A DNA stretch of 64,000 bases from M3007 sp033764075 (GTDB lineage: Bacteria > Bacteroidota > Bacteroidia > Chitinophagales > Saprospiraceae), in assembly GCA_033764075.1 (NCBI GenBank), contig JANRJH010000007.1, forward strand, positions 62,001 through 126,000, read 5' to 3'. The notes under the pieces were generated by a model. That model did not search any database. It saw only the letters and a program-made list of their open reading frames with translations, and was not told the DNA's origin. Position 1 is the first letter of the stretch. The number at the start of each line of letters is the position of its first letter. This document shows, piece by piece, positions 28,299 through 36,958 of this stretch. The position numbers and the translations under genes were made by a program.

Positions 28299-28357
28299 TT
28301 ATCGAAAAGGCGACCGTTTCAGGCAGGGATAGTACTCAAACCGTCATGGAGCCCCCT

Positions 28358-28446
28358 CTGCGCCCCGCTGTGATACCTCAGTGTACTCTGTGGTTTGTTT
28401 AAAAAACAGACCGCAGAGTACACTGAGGTATCACAGAGGGGCGCAG
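28358..28446. repeat. Long intergenic inverted repeat
   Basis: Arms 28358-28394 and 28410-28446 are 37 bp each and complementary at 35 positions, with a 15-nt loop containing TTTAAAAAA. The arm core reads TGTGATACCTCAGTGTACTC. It lies in a gene-free gap (28236-28555) beyond the terminator, so termination of the upstream gene does not need it. It resembles a dispersed palindromic (MITE or REP-like) unit. Confidence 0.75.
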
Positions 28447-28555
28447 GGCGAGGCCCCGTATTCGAGATTCATTTCAATCGTGTAGAACGATTTGTCGAAT
28501 AACATATACCTTTAATCGATTGAAAAAACATGGTTACTTTATCCGGCACACCTTA

Positions 28556-29164
28556 ATGTTGATCATTTTCATCAAAAACCCCCGCCTGGGGCACGTAAAA
28601 ACCCGCCTGGCGGCCACCCTCGGGGCAGAGTCCGCCCTGAAGGTATATCGTTATTTGCTGGACAAAACCCGGGAAACGGCGTTGTTGACCCCGGTTCGCA
28701 GGGCGCTTTTTTACAGCGAAGCGGTTTCTGTCCATGACGACTGGCCCGACGCGTTTTTTGAAAAAAAAATACAGCATCCCGGCGACCTGGGCGAACGCAT
28801 GTCCGAAGCCTTCCGCCTGGCCTTTGCCGACGGCGCCGAAAAAGCCGTCATCATCGGCAGCGATTGCCCCGACCTGTCGGCCGACGTCCTGATGTCGGCC
28901 TTCGAGGCCCTGGAAAGCAACGATCTGGTGGTCGGCCCGTCCGCCGACGGCGGGTATTACCTCCTGGGTATGAACCGTTTCGTGCCCGCCCTGTTCGAAG
29001 GCGTGGCCTGGAGCACCGACCAGGTGCTGCGCCAAACACGCACCACGGCCACACACCTGGCCCTCCGGGTGCACACCCTGGTCACCCTGCGCGACATAGA
29101 CGAGGAGGCCGATTGGCAGGACTACCTGCAACGCCACCCCGAAGAGGCCGACAGATTTTTTTGA
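28556..29164 (+). CDS. TIGR04282-family (DUF2064) glycosyltransferase-like protein
   Basis: 202 residues from ATG 28556; a TTG 12 codons upstream is less likely. The N-terminal motif MLIIFIKNPRLGHVKTRLA and the central VIIGSDCPDLSADVL and VVGPSADGGYYLLG blocks are those of the nucleotide-diphospho-sugar transferase-like DUF2064/TIGR04282 family, whose members have been tied to arsenosugar biosynthesis; many are uncharacterised. Cytoplasmic, GT-A-like fold expected. A near-consensus -7 motif TACCTTTA lies at 28507-28514. The next transcribed unit is tRNA-Asn. No arsenic genes are visible in the window, so the substrate is open. Confidence 0.82.
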   Translation: MLIIFIKNPRLGHVKTRLAATLGAESALKVYRYLLDKTRETALLTPVRRALFYSEAVSVHDDWPDAFFEKKIQHPGDLGERMSEAFRLAFADGAEKAVIIGSDCPDLSADVLMSAFEALESNDLVVGPSADGGYYLLGMNRFVPALFEGVAWSTDQVLRQTRTTATHLALRVHTLVTLRDIDEEADWQDYLQRHPEEADRFF

Positions 29165-29172
29165 AAAAAAAC

Positions 29173-29204
29173 TTGCACCAATGCAGGGCAAAGAATTAAC
29201 TTTG
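29173..29204 (+). promoter_or_regulatory. tRNA-Asn promoter
   Basis: -33 TTG at 29173-29175 inside ACTTGCAC and an exact -7 TAACTTTG at 29197-29204, 21 bases apart. Transcription would begin shortly before the tRNA at 29223. The tRNA-Leu promoter at 35575 has the same ACTTGCAC. Confidence 0.6.
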
Positions 29205-29222
29205 CACCCGCTTAAAAAAACT

Positions 29223-29296
29223 GCCTCATTAGCTCAGTCGGTTAGAGCGGCGGACTGTTAATCCGTAGGTCCAAGGTTCAAGTCCTTGATGAGGCG
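29223..29296 (+). tRNA. tRNA-Asn (anticodon GTT)
   Basis: A 74-nt cloverleaf: acceptor GCCTCAT/ATGAGGC, D stem GCTC/GAGC, anticodon stem GCGGA/TCCGT with loop CTGTTAA (GTT at 29257-29259), T stem CAAGG/CCTTG with loop TTCAAGT, discriminator G. CCA is not encoded. Confidence 0.95.
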
Positions 29297-29305
29297 CTTC
29301 ACCAC

Positions 29306-29341
29306 AACCACTCCGGTGCTTCCGGGGTGGTTATTTTTTTA
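29306..29341 (+). terminator. Terminator after tRNA-Asn
   Basis: An 11-bp stem AACCACTCCGG/CCGGGGTGGTT (one G-U) with a 5-nt loop is followed by ATTTTTTTT. Confidence 0.85.
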
Positions 29342-29393
29342 TCCCGGAAAACCGCATCATCTTTGCGCCGTTTATTCACCTGACAAACATCCC

Positions 29394-30308
29394 ATGAGTT
29401 TTACCGCAGTTGGCACCGTTGCCTTTGACGACATAGAGACCCCGGCCGGTCGCGCCGAAAAAGTGATCGGCGGCGCGTGCACGTATATTTCGCTTGCCGC
29501 TTCGTATTTTGTCACGCCGGTGCGCATTGTTTCGGTGGTGGGCGACGATTTTCCCTCTGAAACCCTCGAATACCTGAAGCGCCGGGGCGTGGACCTCGAC
29601 GGCTTGCAGGTCAAAAAGGGCGAAAAGTCCTTCTTCTGGGCGGGCCGATACCACCGTGATCTGAACACGCGGGATACCCTGGACACCCAACTCAATGTGC
29701 TGGCCGACTTCGATCCGGTTTTGCCGGAGCATTACCGACACACCGACTACCTGTTGCTCGGCAACCTCACCCCCCGCGTGCAAATGCGCGTGCTGGAGCA
29801 GCTCACGCGTCGGCCCAAAATGATCATGCTGGATACCATGAACTTCTGGATGGACACGGCGCTGGACGACCTGCACGAAGTGATCAAAAAAGTAGATGTC
29901 ATCACCATCAACGACGAGGAGGCGCGCCAGCTCTCCGGCGAACACGCCCTGCTCAAGGCGGCCAGGGCCATCCTGAAAATGGGCCCCAAGTACGTGGTCG
30001 TCAAAAAAGGTGAACACGGCGCCCTGCTGTTTCACGGGCAGGGCATGTTTTACGCGCCGGCCCTGCCGTTGGCCGAGGTGGTAGACCCCACCGGCGCCGG
30101 CGACACGTTCGCCGGCGGTTTTGCCGGGTGGATCGCCCAAACCAACGATACCTCTTTCGACAACCTGAAACGCGCGGTGGTCTACGGTTCCGCCATGGCG
30201 TCGTTCTGCGTTGAGGCCTTCAGCATCGACAACCTCAAAGGCCTGCAGCCCGCCCAGATCACCAAACGCGTGCAGGAATTTGCCGACCTGGTGCATTTCG
30301 ACCACTAA
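29394..30308 (+). CDS. PfkB-family carbohydrate/nucleoside kinase
   Basis: 304 residues from ATG 29394; longer frames would start inside the tRNA. The ATP-binding/catalytic signature DPTGAGDTFAGGF near the C-terminus contains the family's catalytic aspartate (GAGD), and the TINDEEARQLSG segment is typical of PfkB kinases. The N-terminal GTVAFDDIETPAGRAEKVIGG replaces the usual sugar-binding GG motif, as in ribokinase/adenosine-kinase-like members that phosphorylate sugars or nucleosides. The precise substrate cannot be told. CATCTTTG (7/8) upstream at about 29357 is a possible -7 site. The next gene starts 77 bases downstream. Confidence 0.88.
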   Translation: MSFTAVGTVAFDDIETPAGRAEKVIGGACTYISLAASYFVTPVRIVSVVGDDFPSETLEYLKRRGVDLDGLQVKKGEKSFFWAGRYHRDLNTRDTLDTQLNVLADFDPVLPEHYRHTDYLLLGNLTPRVQMRVLEQLTRRPKMIMLDTMNFWMDTALDDLHEVIKKVDVITINDEEARQLSGEHALLKAARAILKMGPKYVVVKKGEHGALLFHGQGMFYAPALPLAEVVDPTGAGDTFAGGFAGWIAQTNDTSFDNLKRAVVYGSAMASFCVEAFSIDNLKGLQPAQITKRVQEFADLVHFDH

Positions 30309-30385
30309 AACTCATCCCGCACCCCGGTTTGAACATACTGAACCGGCGTCGCGGGCGTTTAGGAAACAAATTATGTAGCCTTCCC

Positions 30386-31615
30386 ATGCGCATTCATCTC
30401 CTCCTGATTGGCTTTCTCCTGTTCACCGGCATTTTCCGACTGCAGGCCCAGAACAACTCCGACAAACTCATCGCTTACTTCTCTTTCATCGATTGCAAAG
30501 GAAGCGACAACACCGGAAACGGTTCCAATGGCGCTTTCTTCGGCGGACTGGGGTGCACCTGCGGCGTGCGCGACACCGCCATCCAGCTCGATGGCGTGGA
30601 TGATGCCGTCTTTTTTGTAGGGCCGTTGGGCGACGTGTTTACCACGAGCGACTTCACCGTGAGTTTCTACATTCGTCCGGACGAGAGCGCCCAGACGCTG
30701 GCCACCCAGATCGTCATGGCCAAGCAGGAAGACTGCTCAACCGACCGCGCCTTCTGGGTGCGCTATTCCCCGCTCAACAACATCATCTCCTCTGGCATCA
30801 GCGAAAACGACACCCTGCTGTCCATCGTGTCGGCCAAACTCGACCAAAACGTGTGCTGGCAATACGTCACCCTCGTGCGCAAGGGCAACACCTACTCCAT
30901 ATACCTGAACAACACCCTGCGGGAAACCAAAACGGCGCCCGCGCGCATCAACATCACCACCGCATCCATCCTCAAGATTTCCGAACCCGTTTGTCCGCTC
31001 GACAACCGCTTTCAGGGCGCCATCGACGAACTCAGGATACACAGCAAGGCTCTGGTGGAAGACGAAATGGAGAAGTACTACTACTCGCCCAACCGGATTC
31101 TCAACAACGATACCCTCATCTACCTCGGCAACAGCTTTCAGGTGCAAACCGCCACAGCCTGCGCCGACAAATTCGAGTGGACGCCCAAGGCCGGCGTGTC
31201 CGACGACACCATCCCCGAACCCCTGATTACCCCGACACAAAGCGGCGATTACATCCTGCGTTTCCGGTTTGAAGACGGTTGCTCGGCTACCGACACCGTT
31301 TTCGTCAACGTCATCGACCCCGACACGCTCGATTGCAACAATATTTTTATCCCCAACGCCTTTACCCCCGGAAGCTCCTTTGGGCGCAACGACCGCTTCC
31401 TAATCAGCAATCCGTTTTCGATCGACGAGTTCATCTCTCTTGAAGTATTCGACCGCTGGGGTGGGCGCGTATTTTCAGCGGCCGACGAGTACGATTCATG
31501 GGACGGCAATTTCCAGGGGAAACCCGTCAACCCCGGCATCTTCCTGTACCGGCTTCGGTACCGATGCGATGGGGAGGAACGCACCCTCAACGGCACCCTG
31601 ACCGTGCTTCGATAG
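30386..31615 (+). CDS. LamG-like protein with T9SS type B (gliding-motility-associated) sorting domain
   Basis: 409 residues from ATG 30386, giving a signal peptide MRIHLLLIGFLLFTG ending LQAQ. Residues about 25-230 form a concanavalin-like LamG domain (AIQLDGVDDAVFF, FTVSFYIRPDE, GAIDELRIHSKAL). A short Ig-like stretch follows (FEWTPKAGVSDDTI). The last 90 residues are a CHU_C/type B sorting domain (NIFIPNAFTPGSSFGRND, FDRWGGRVF, GIFLYRLRY). Secreted by T9SS and kept at the surface or released; type B tails are anchored differently from the type A tails of the giant proteins. Likely a carbohydrate-binding or adhesive protein. Followed by a clear terminator. Confidence 0.88.
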   Translation: MRIHLLLIGFLLFTGIFRLQAQNNSDKLIAYFSFIDCKGSDNTGNGSNGAFFGGLGCTCGVRDTAIQLDGVDDAVFFVGPLGDVFTTSDFTVSFYIRPDESAQTLATQIVMAKQEDCSTDRAFWVRYSPLNNIISSGISENDTLLSIVSAKLDQNVCWQYVTLVRKGNTYSIYLNNTLRETKTAPARINITTASILKISEPVCPLDNRFQGAIDELRIHSKALVEDEMEKYYYSPNRILNNDTLIYLGNSFQVQTATACADKFEWTPKAGVSDDTIPEPLITPTQSGDYILRFRFEDGCSATDTVFVNVIDPDTLDCNNIFIPNAFTPGSSFGRNDRFLISNPFSIDEFISLEVFDRWGGRVFSAADEYDSWDGNFQGKPVNPGIFLYRLRYRCDGEERTLNGTLTVLR

Positions 31616-31623
31616 AAAAAAAC

Positions 31624-31654
31624 AAGCCCGCGGCACATTTGCCACGGGCTTTTT
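31624..31654 (+). terminator. Terminator after the T9SS type B gene
   Basis: AAGCCCG-c-GGCA pairs with TGCC-a-CGGGCTT around a short loop, flanked by A and T tracts. The remaining gap to 31806 is AT-rich; TAGCTTTTG at about 31769 is a near -7 motif for the cytochrome operon. Confidence 0.82.
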
Positions 31655-31806
31655 CACTAAACCGTTTCTATTGTATGAAGCTACAATGTCTTTACCAAAC
31701 GTGTGCCACAATTTAAAAAGTACATGCGTGGCGACATTTTTTTTCTGAAAATACAAACGGTCAAGCAAAAATAGCTTTTGAGGTGTTGTACCAAAAAAAC
31801 ATCCGC

Positions 31807-32157
31807 ATGAAACGCATTGGGTCGATCCCGTACGCCCGCCTGATCATACCCGCTTTGTTGTTCCTGGCCGTGGCTTGTGCGCCCGCCGGCGCCGACGATG
31901 CGCGCCGGCCGGCAGCGGCGGGTACGCACACGCCCCCCGACGGCCAGGCCGTTTTCCGGCTCTACTGTGTGACCTGCCACGGCGCCGACGGCCGCCTGGG
32001 CATGAACGGCGCCAAAGACCTGAGCAAAAGCGCGTTGACATTGGAAGAACGCGTTGCGCTCATCACCCAGGGCAAGGGCCTCATGACCCCTTTCGGTGAG
32101 CTGCTCTCTCCCGAGGAAATCCGCGCCGTGGCGGAATATTCGCTGACGTTTAAGTAA
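31807..32157 (+). CDS. Small cytochrome c (class I-like), probable lipoprotein
   Basis: 116 residues from ATG 31807. Hydrophobic N-terminus ending LAVAC, a loose lipobox, so the mature protein may be a lipid-anchored periplasmic cytochrome. One haem-binding CVTCH motif is followed by a C-terminal methionine (GKGLMTPF) as probable axial ligand, then the helix EEIRAVAEYSLTF. Electron carrier; partner unknown. The stop overlaps the next start (TAATG), so it is co-transcribed with the epimerase and the thioredoxin-like gene. Confidence 0.88.
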   Translation: MKRIGSIPYARLIIPALLFLAVACAPAGADDARRPAAAGTHTPPDGQAVFRLYCVTCHGADGRLGMNGAKDLSKSALTLEERVALITQGKGLMTPFGELLSPEEIRAVAEYSLTFK

Positions 32158-33185
32158 TGGATCGGATGAACAAGGAAAAACTGCTGCTGACGGGCGCCAC
32201 CGGTTTCCTCGGCGCATACGTGCTGGAACGCCTCTTGCAGAAGGGGTACGCGGTCCGTGCCCTGAGGCGCGCCTCCAGCCCGATGGACATGGTGGCCGAC
32301 CTGGCCGACCGCGTGGAATGGGTGGAGGGCGACATCACAGACCTCGTGGCGCTCGAAGACGCCTTCGAAGGCGTAACCCGCGTCATACACAGCGCCGCGC
32401 TGGTGTCGCACCACCCGCGCGACCTGCAGCAAATGAACCGGGTAAACATTGAAGGCACGGCCAACATCGTGAACCTGAGCCTCGAATTCGGTATCCAAAA
32501 ACTGGTGCACGTCAGCAGCATCGCCGCGCTGGGCCGCAGCAAAGACCGCACGGTGCTGAGCGAGGACAGCAAATGGGTGCAGAGCCCCGACAACAGCCGA
32601 TATGCCGTGAGCAAGTACCTGGCCGAACAGGAAGTGTGGCGCGGACATGCCGAGGGGCTCACCGTGGCCATCGCCAACCCGGCGGTCATCCTCGGCGCCG
32701 GGTTCTGGCACACCGGTACAGGGCGACTGTTCCGGCAGGTCGACCAGGGGCTTCGTTTCTGGTCGAGCGGCCGCTCGGGGTTTGTAGACGTGCGCGACGT
32801 GGCCGATTTTATCCTGCTCCTGTTGGAAAACGACATTAACGGCGAGCGGTACGTACTGAGTGCAGAGACCCGTCCCTTTCGCGACCTCTTTAACCTGGCT
32901 GCCCGGGCATTGGACCGGAAACCGCCCTCCATCAAGGTAACCGCCCCGCTGGCCGAGATCGCCTGGCGCGTGGAGTGGCTCAAGGAAAAACTGCTGGGCA
33001 CCGAACCTATCGTCACCAAAGAAAGCGCCAGAGCCAGCCTGAATCAGTACGTTTACGACAATGAAAAGTCCCTTGGCGTGCCGGGTTTCCGGTATCGACC
33101 TTTCGAGGATACGGTTCGGGAAACCGCCGGGGCTTACCGGGATTCTGTTCAAAAAGGCTTGAAAGCCACTCGATTGACGCCATGA
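32157..33185 (+). CDS. NAD(P)-dependent epimerase/dehydratase family (extended SDR)
   Basis: 342 residues. The Rossmann motif TGATGFLG at the N-terminus and the active-site YAVSK (Y-x3-K) place it in the extended short-chain dehydrogenases, closest in style to the dihydroflavonol-reductase/sugar-epimerase group (HVSSIAALG, NPAVILGAG). Acts on a nucleotide sugar or a small hydroxy/keto compound with NAD(P)H; substrate unknown. ATG 32157 overlaps the cytochrome stop, and the end overlaps the next ATG by four bases, so the three genes form an operon. M4 is an alternative start. Confidence 0.88.
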   Translation: MDRMNKEKLLLTGATGFLGAYVLERLLQKGYAVRALRRASSPMDMVADLADRVEWVEGDITDLVALEDAFEGVTRVIHSAALVSHHPRDLQQMNRVNIEGTANIVNLSLEFGIQKLVHVSSIAALGRSKDRTVLSEDSKWVQSPDNSRYAVSKYLAEQEVWRGHAEGLTVAIANPAVILGAGFWHTGTGRLFRQVDQGLRFWSSGRSGFVDVRDVADFILLLLENDINGERYVLSAETRPFRDLFNLAARALDRKPPSIKVTAPLAEIAWRVEWLKEKLLGTEPIVTKESARASLNQYVYDNEKSLGVPGFRYRPFEDTVRETAGAYRDSVQKGLKATRLTP

Positions 33186-33685
33186 AACGATGGTTATTTG
33201 CGGGCGCTGTTGCCCTCCTTCTCCTGTTTGTATGGTACCGCAGCCGCCAGCCCCGCTTCATCGCCGGCGAGCAGGCGCCCGACTTTGAGGTGACCCTGGC
33301 CGACGGAACGCCTTTTCGATTCTCGGACCTCCAGGGCAAATATGTGCTGCTACAGTTCTGGGGCAGCTGGTGCGGGCCCTGCCGCGCCGAAAATCCGCAC
33401 CTGGCCGAATTGTACCGCCGGTACCACCAGGCCGGCCTGGAGATCGTGAGCATTGGCATCGAACGAAACCCCGCTGCCTGGCAAAAGGCCATTGCTGCCG
33501 ACGGGCTCGTGTGGCCCTACCACAGCGCCGACTTCCAGGAGTTCGGCAACCCCGTGGCCAGACTGTACAACGTGAACGCCATTCCCACCACCTTTCTGAT
33601 CAATCCCGATGGCGCCATCATGGGCGTGTCCCTTTCGCCCAAAGCCATGGACAAGCTTTTGGCAGACAAACTGCTGCAAAACTGA
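33182..33685 (+). CDS. TlpA-like thioredoxin-fold protein
   Basis: 167 residues. One N-terminal membrane anchor (LFAGAVALLLLFVWY), then an AhpC/TSA-Redoxin fold with the active-site WCGPC (GSWCGPCRAEN) and the cis-proline segment NAIPTTFLINPDG. It should work as a membrane-tethered thiol-disulfide reductase in the periplasm, for instance keeping haem-binding cysteines of cytochromes reduced. The cytochrome c gene two positions upstream in the same operon fits this. Overlaps the epimerase by ATGA. Confidence 0.9.
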   Translation: MKRWLFAGAVALLLLFVWYRSRQPRFIAGEQAPDFEVTLADGTPFRFSDLQGKYVLLQFWGSWCGPCRAENPHLAELYRRYHQAGLEIVSIGIERNPAAWQKAIAADGLVWPYHSADFQEFGNPVARLYNVNAIPTTFLINPDGAIMGVSLSPKAMDKLLADKLLQN

Positions 33686-33800
33686 CAAATTGACCTGAAC
33701 AGCGGCGGGGCACGGGATTTGTGGAAATGGGTTCCGGACGAGCGTTCTATCGATCCGCAGCACTCTTGCATTGAAAAAAACATTTAAAAAAATATTTTCC

Positions 33801-34337
33801 ATGATGGAAAAAGACCCCGCCGTGCACAGCGAACAGCCGGAAGTGCAACCTGTGGACAACGACCAGAACCACCATGCCGCAGCCGAAATCCCTTCGAACG
33901 AACAAATACGCATACAGGAACTGGAACAACAACTGGAAGAGGCCAAAAACAAACACCTCTATCTGTTGTCCGATTTTGAAAACCTCAAACGCAACGCCGC
34001 CAGGGAGCGCATGGAGTTGATCATGACCGCCGGACGCGACATCCTGTCAGCCTTGTTGCCGGTACTCGACGACTTCGACCGCGCTGCCCAGAACAATGCG
34101 CTGAGCGAAGGCGTGGAGCTCATCCACCACAAGCTGGTGCATACCCTGCAAAGCAAGGGGCTGAGTTCCATGAACGTGCAAAAGGGTGATCCTTTTGACG
34201 CCGACCGGCACGAAGCGGTGGCTGAATTGCCCGCCGCGGAGGAAGCACTGAAGGGAAAGATCATCGATGTGATCGATCAGGGCTACGTGCTCGGCGAACG
34301 CATCATCCGCTTCGCCAAAGTAGTGGTGGGCCGCTAA
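33801..34337 (+). CDS. grpE: GrpE nucleotide-exchange factor
   Basis: 178 residues from ATG 33801 (an ATG follows at 33804). Acidic, unstructured N-terminus, a long coiled coil (QIRIQELEQQLEEAKNKHLY), then the GrpE beta domain with DPFDADRHEAV and GYVLGERIIRFAKVVV. It releases ADP from DnaK and sets the chaperone cycle. dnaJ follows after 24 bases, the usual grpE-dnaJ pairing. dnaK is not in the window. Confidence 0.95.
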   Translation: MMEKDPAVHSEQPEVQPVDNDQNHHAAAEIPSNEQIRIQELEQQLEEAKNKHLYLLSDFENLKRNAARERMELIMTAGRDILSALLPVLDDFDRAAQNNALSEGVELIHHKLVHTLQSKGLSSMNVQKGDPFDADRHEAVAELPAAEEALKGKIIDVIDQGYVLGERIIRFAKVVVGR

Positions 34338-34361
34338 TTCACCTTTTTACGCAAACGCATC

Positions 34362-35522
34362 ATGGCCAAAAGGGATTATTACGAGGTGCTCGGCGTACCG
34401 AAAAACGCCGACGCCGACGACATAAAAAAAGCCTACCGGAAAAAAGCGGTGGAATACCACCCTGACAAAAATCCGGACGACAAACACGCCGAGGAGAAAT
34501 TCAAGGAGGCTGCCGAAGCGTACGAAATTCTGGGTGACCCGGACAAACGCGCCCGCTACGACCGGTACGGACACGCGGCCTTCGACAACGCTTCGGGCGG
34601 CGGTTCCTCTTTTCAGGGCATGGATGTAGACGACATCCTGCGCCACTTCGGCTTTGGGGGCGAGGATATTTTCGGCAGCTTCTTCGGCGGAAGCCGTCGG
34701 CAGGGTGGCGCCCGGGGCAGGGGAGAGCGCGGCAGCAACCTGCGCATCCGCGTCAAGATGAGCCTGGAAGAGATTGCCACCGGGGTGAAAAAAAACATCA
34801 AGGTGCGCAAGCAAACCGCCTGCACCACCTGCAACGGCTCCGGCGCCCGCGACGGGGCGGTAGACACCTGCACCACCTGCCGGGGTTCCGGTATGGTGAA
34901 CCGGGTGACCAATACCCCGTTCGGCATGATGCAAGCGGCCACCACCTGCCCGGCCTGCAACGGAGCGGGCGCTACCGCCAAGTCGCCCTGCAATGTCTGT
35001 AAAGGCGACGGACGCGTGTTCGGCGAAGAAACCATCGAAATTGACATCCCCGCAGGCGTGAGCGACGGTATCCAGCTGTCGCTCTCCGGTAAAGGCAACG
35101 CAGGCGCCAAGGGCGGACCCAACGGCGACCTCATCGTCAACATCGAAGAGACGCCCCACGAGGACTTCACCCGCGAAGGTGACAACATCATCTACGAACT
35201 TTACCTAAACATTGCCGACGCCGCACTCGGCACCAAGGTAGAAGTGCCCACCCTCGACGGCCGCGCGCGCATCACCATCCCCCCCGGCACCCAACCGGGC
35301 AAAATCCTGCGCCTGCGCGAAAAGGGCATCCCCCACCTGCAAGCCTACGGCCGGGGCGACCAGCTGATCCATGTGAACATCTGGACGCCCAAAAAGGTCA
35401 ACGAGGAAGAACGGCAACTCCTGGAACGCCTCCGCAACATGCCCAATTTCCAACCCAACCCCGGGAAAGACGAAAAGACCTTCTTTGAACGCATCCGCGA
35501 CGCGTTTAACCCGGAGAAATAA
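34362..35522 (+). CDS. dnaJ: Chaperone DnaJ
   Basis: 386 residues. N-terminal J domain with the HPD motif (VEYHPDKNPDD), a Gly/Phe-rich linker (about 75-125), four CxxCxGxG zinc-finger repeats (CTTCNGSG, CTTCRGSG, CPACNGAG, CNVCKGDG), two beta-barrel substrate-binding domains and a dimerisation tail. A full-length type I DnaJ, co-chaperone of DnaK. Immediately downstream of grpE. A weak GC hairpin followed by seven Ts (about 35533-35553) may end the operon. Confidence 0.96.
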   Translation: MAKRDYYEVLGVPKNADADDIKKAYRKKAVEYHPDKNPDDKHAEEKFKEAAEAYEILGDPDKRARYDRYGHAAFDNASGGGSSFQGMDVDDILRHFGFGGEDIFGSFFGGSRRQGGARGRGERGSNLRIRVKMSLEEIATGVKKNIKVRKQTACTTCNGSGARDGAVDTCTTCRGSGMVNRVTNTPFGMMQAATTCPACNGAGATAKSPCNVCKGDGRVFGEETIEIDIPAGVSDGIQLSLSGKGNAGAKGGPNGDLIVNIEETPHEDFTREGDNIIYELYLNIADAALGTKVEVPTLDGRARITIPPGTQPGKILRLREKGIPHLQAYGRGDQLIHVNIWTPKKVNEEERQLLERLRNMPNFQPNPGKDEKTFFERIRDAFNPEK

Positions 35523-35574
35523 ACCGCTACCCGCCGCCCCCAGGCGTTTTTTTCATGAATGATGAAAAATAGAC

Positions 35575-35605
35575 TTGCACATTTGTGCAGGTCGGCGTAC
35601 ATTTG
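35575..35605 (+). promoter_or_regulatory. tRNA-Leu promoter
   Basis: -33 TTG at 35575-35577 within ACTTGCAC and an exact -7 TACATTTG at 35598-35605, 20 bases between them. Same layout as the tRNA-Asn promoter. Confidence 0.6.
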
Positions 35606-35630
35606 CATCCGTTTTTACAAAAACCTCCCC

Positions 35631-35713
35631 GGCCACGTGGCGGAATTGGTAGACGCGCTACTTTGAGGGGGTAGTGTCCTTCGGATGTGCTGGTTCGACT
35701 CCAGTCGTGGTCA
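35631..35713 (+). tRNA. tRNA-Leu (anticodon GAG)
   Basis: An 83-nt class II tRNA: acceptor GGCCACG/CGTGGTC (one G-U), anticodon stem CTACT/GGTAG with loop TTGAGGG (GAG at 35665-35667), a long variable arm (TGTCCTTCGGATGT), T arm GCTGG-TTCGACT-CCAGT, discriminator A. CCA not encoded. Confidence 0.95.
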
Positions 35714-35719
35714 CTTTAC

Positions 35720-35758
35720 ATGGGCTTTTCAGGTGTATCACCTGGCAAGCCCATTTTT
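35720..35758 (+). terminator. Terminator after tRNA-Leu
   Basis: ATGGGCTT/AAGCCCAT encloses a second stem CAGGTG/CACCTG, then TTTTT. A long, strong hairpin seven bases after the tRNA. The convergent gene at 35798 also points here. Confidence 0.85.
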
Positions 35759-35797
35759 CTTGCTCAAGCAGCTATTCAAAAAACCGAAAAGCAAGCG

Positions 35798-36949
35798 TTA
35801 AGCCCGAACCCTCCTAATGACAACCGTAAACTGCTCCCCCTCCTTGTCATGCACAAATTCGATGTGCGGCCAGGCCTTCAGGGAGCGCAAAATACCGCTG
35901 CCGATGCCCCGGTAAGGAAGCACATCGGGCGCCAGGGAGGCCAGTATGGTATTGCGGGAGCGCCGGATCCCGGCCCGGATCTGGGCTTCGGTGAGGTTAT
36001 TGGGTAGTTTGCCGGGGCTTCGGATTTCGATGCGGTCGTCGAGCACAAAAATTTTGATGCTGTCGCGAATGAAATAGTCGCGGTGGATGAGCGCGTTGAC
36101 CAGCAACTCTTTGAGCACGACTTCGGGGATTTCGAGGTCTCCCAGTGTGTTGAAGTCTTTTCCGTTTTGCGGTCGGTTCAGGGCGCGTTTCATAAAGTCG
36201 AGGCCGCGCTGGTAGAGTTGGGGGAGTGTGCCTCGTATGTCTTCGCTGCCGAGGTATTTTTCCCCGGCGATGTCGGTTCCGGCGAACCAGACGGCGGAGA
36301 TAAAAAATTGGGAGACAATTTTTTCAGGGTGTTTGGCAAAGAGCAGCGCGCCGGCCACGTTGAGGCGTTCGCCGTCGGCCAGGCGGAGGTTGGCGAGCAG
36401 GCGGGGCAGTTCGGCTTCTTCAAGTGGTGTTTGATATTTTTCTTCGTAGAACTGGCGGAATTCGCGGGTGTCGAGTTCGTCGGCGATGGAGAATGGCAAA
36501 AGTATCTCTTCGGCATACAGATCGCCGGAGGTCTGGAGCAGGCGAGCGAGCTCTTCGTTGCTGGTTACCTTGCGTTTGTCGGGGCCATTTTTTACGAAAA
36601 TCAGTCCGTCTTTGTCTTTATAGGGTTTGTGGGCGCCCCCGGGAACGGTCACGACCAGCACTTTTTTACCGTCTATTTCTGCACTTTCCGTTTTGATTGT
36701 AAGCGGCGGATTTACGCCTTCCGAGGCGGCATTGACCAACAGACTGCTGATGCGCTGGATGTCTTCATATGACAATCCGGTAATGGCACCGGTTTTATCG
36801 GCAACGCCCACGATAATCTGTCCACCCTCGGTATTGGCAAAGGCCACGAGTTCCTGCGCTGCGCTGAGCGGGTTGGTGATGTTCTCTTTAAACTGGACGT
36901 GGCTGGTTTCGCCACCGCCAATGAGTTGCAGTATTGCTGATTTTTCCAT
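35798..36949 (-). CDS. AlbA/Schlafen-type DNA-binding domain with RecG-like C-terminal ATP-binding domain
   Basis: 383 residues from ATG 36949. N-terminal AlbA_2 domain (GGGETSHVQFKENITNP, ELVAFANTEGGQIIVGVAD), and a C-terminal HATPase_c_4-type domain (ELLVNALIHRDYF, IEIRSPGKLPNN). Such proteins are usually called 'ATP-binding' or transcriptional regulators; roles range from regulation to stress and defence and are mostly untested. A longer frame upstream enters the ribonucleotide reductase gene and is spurious, because an exact -7 motif lies ten bases before this ATG. No partner gene stands out. Confidence 0.85.
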   Translation of the reverse strand: MEKSAILQLIGGGETSHVQFKENITNPLSAAQELVAFANTEGGQIIVGVADKTGAITGLSYEDIQRISSLLVNAASEGVNPPLTIKTESAEIDGKKVLVVTVPGGAHKPYKDKDGLIFVKNGPDKRKVTSNEELARLLQTSGDLYAEEILLPFSIADELDTREFRQFYEEKYQTPLEEAELPRLLANLRLADGERLNVAGALLFAKHPEKIVSQFFISAVWFAGTDIAGEKYLGSEDIRGTLPQLYQRGLDFMKRALNRPQNGKDFNTLGDLEIPEVVLKELLVNALIHRDYFIRDSIKIFVLDDRIEIRSPGKLPNNLTEAQIRAGIRRSRNTILASLAPDVLPYRGIGSGILRSLKAWPHIEFVHDKEGEQFTVVIRRVRA

Positions 36950-36958
36950 TTTAAGCCA

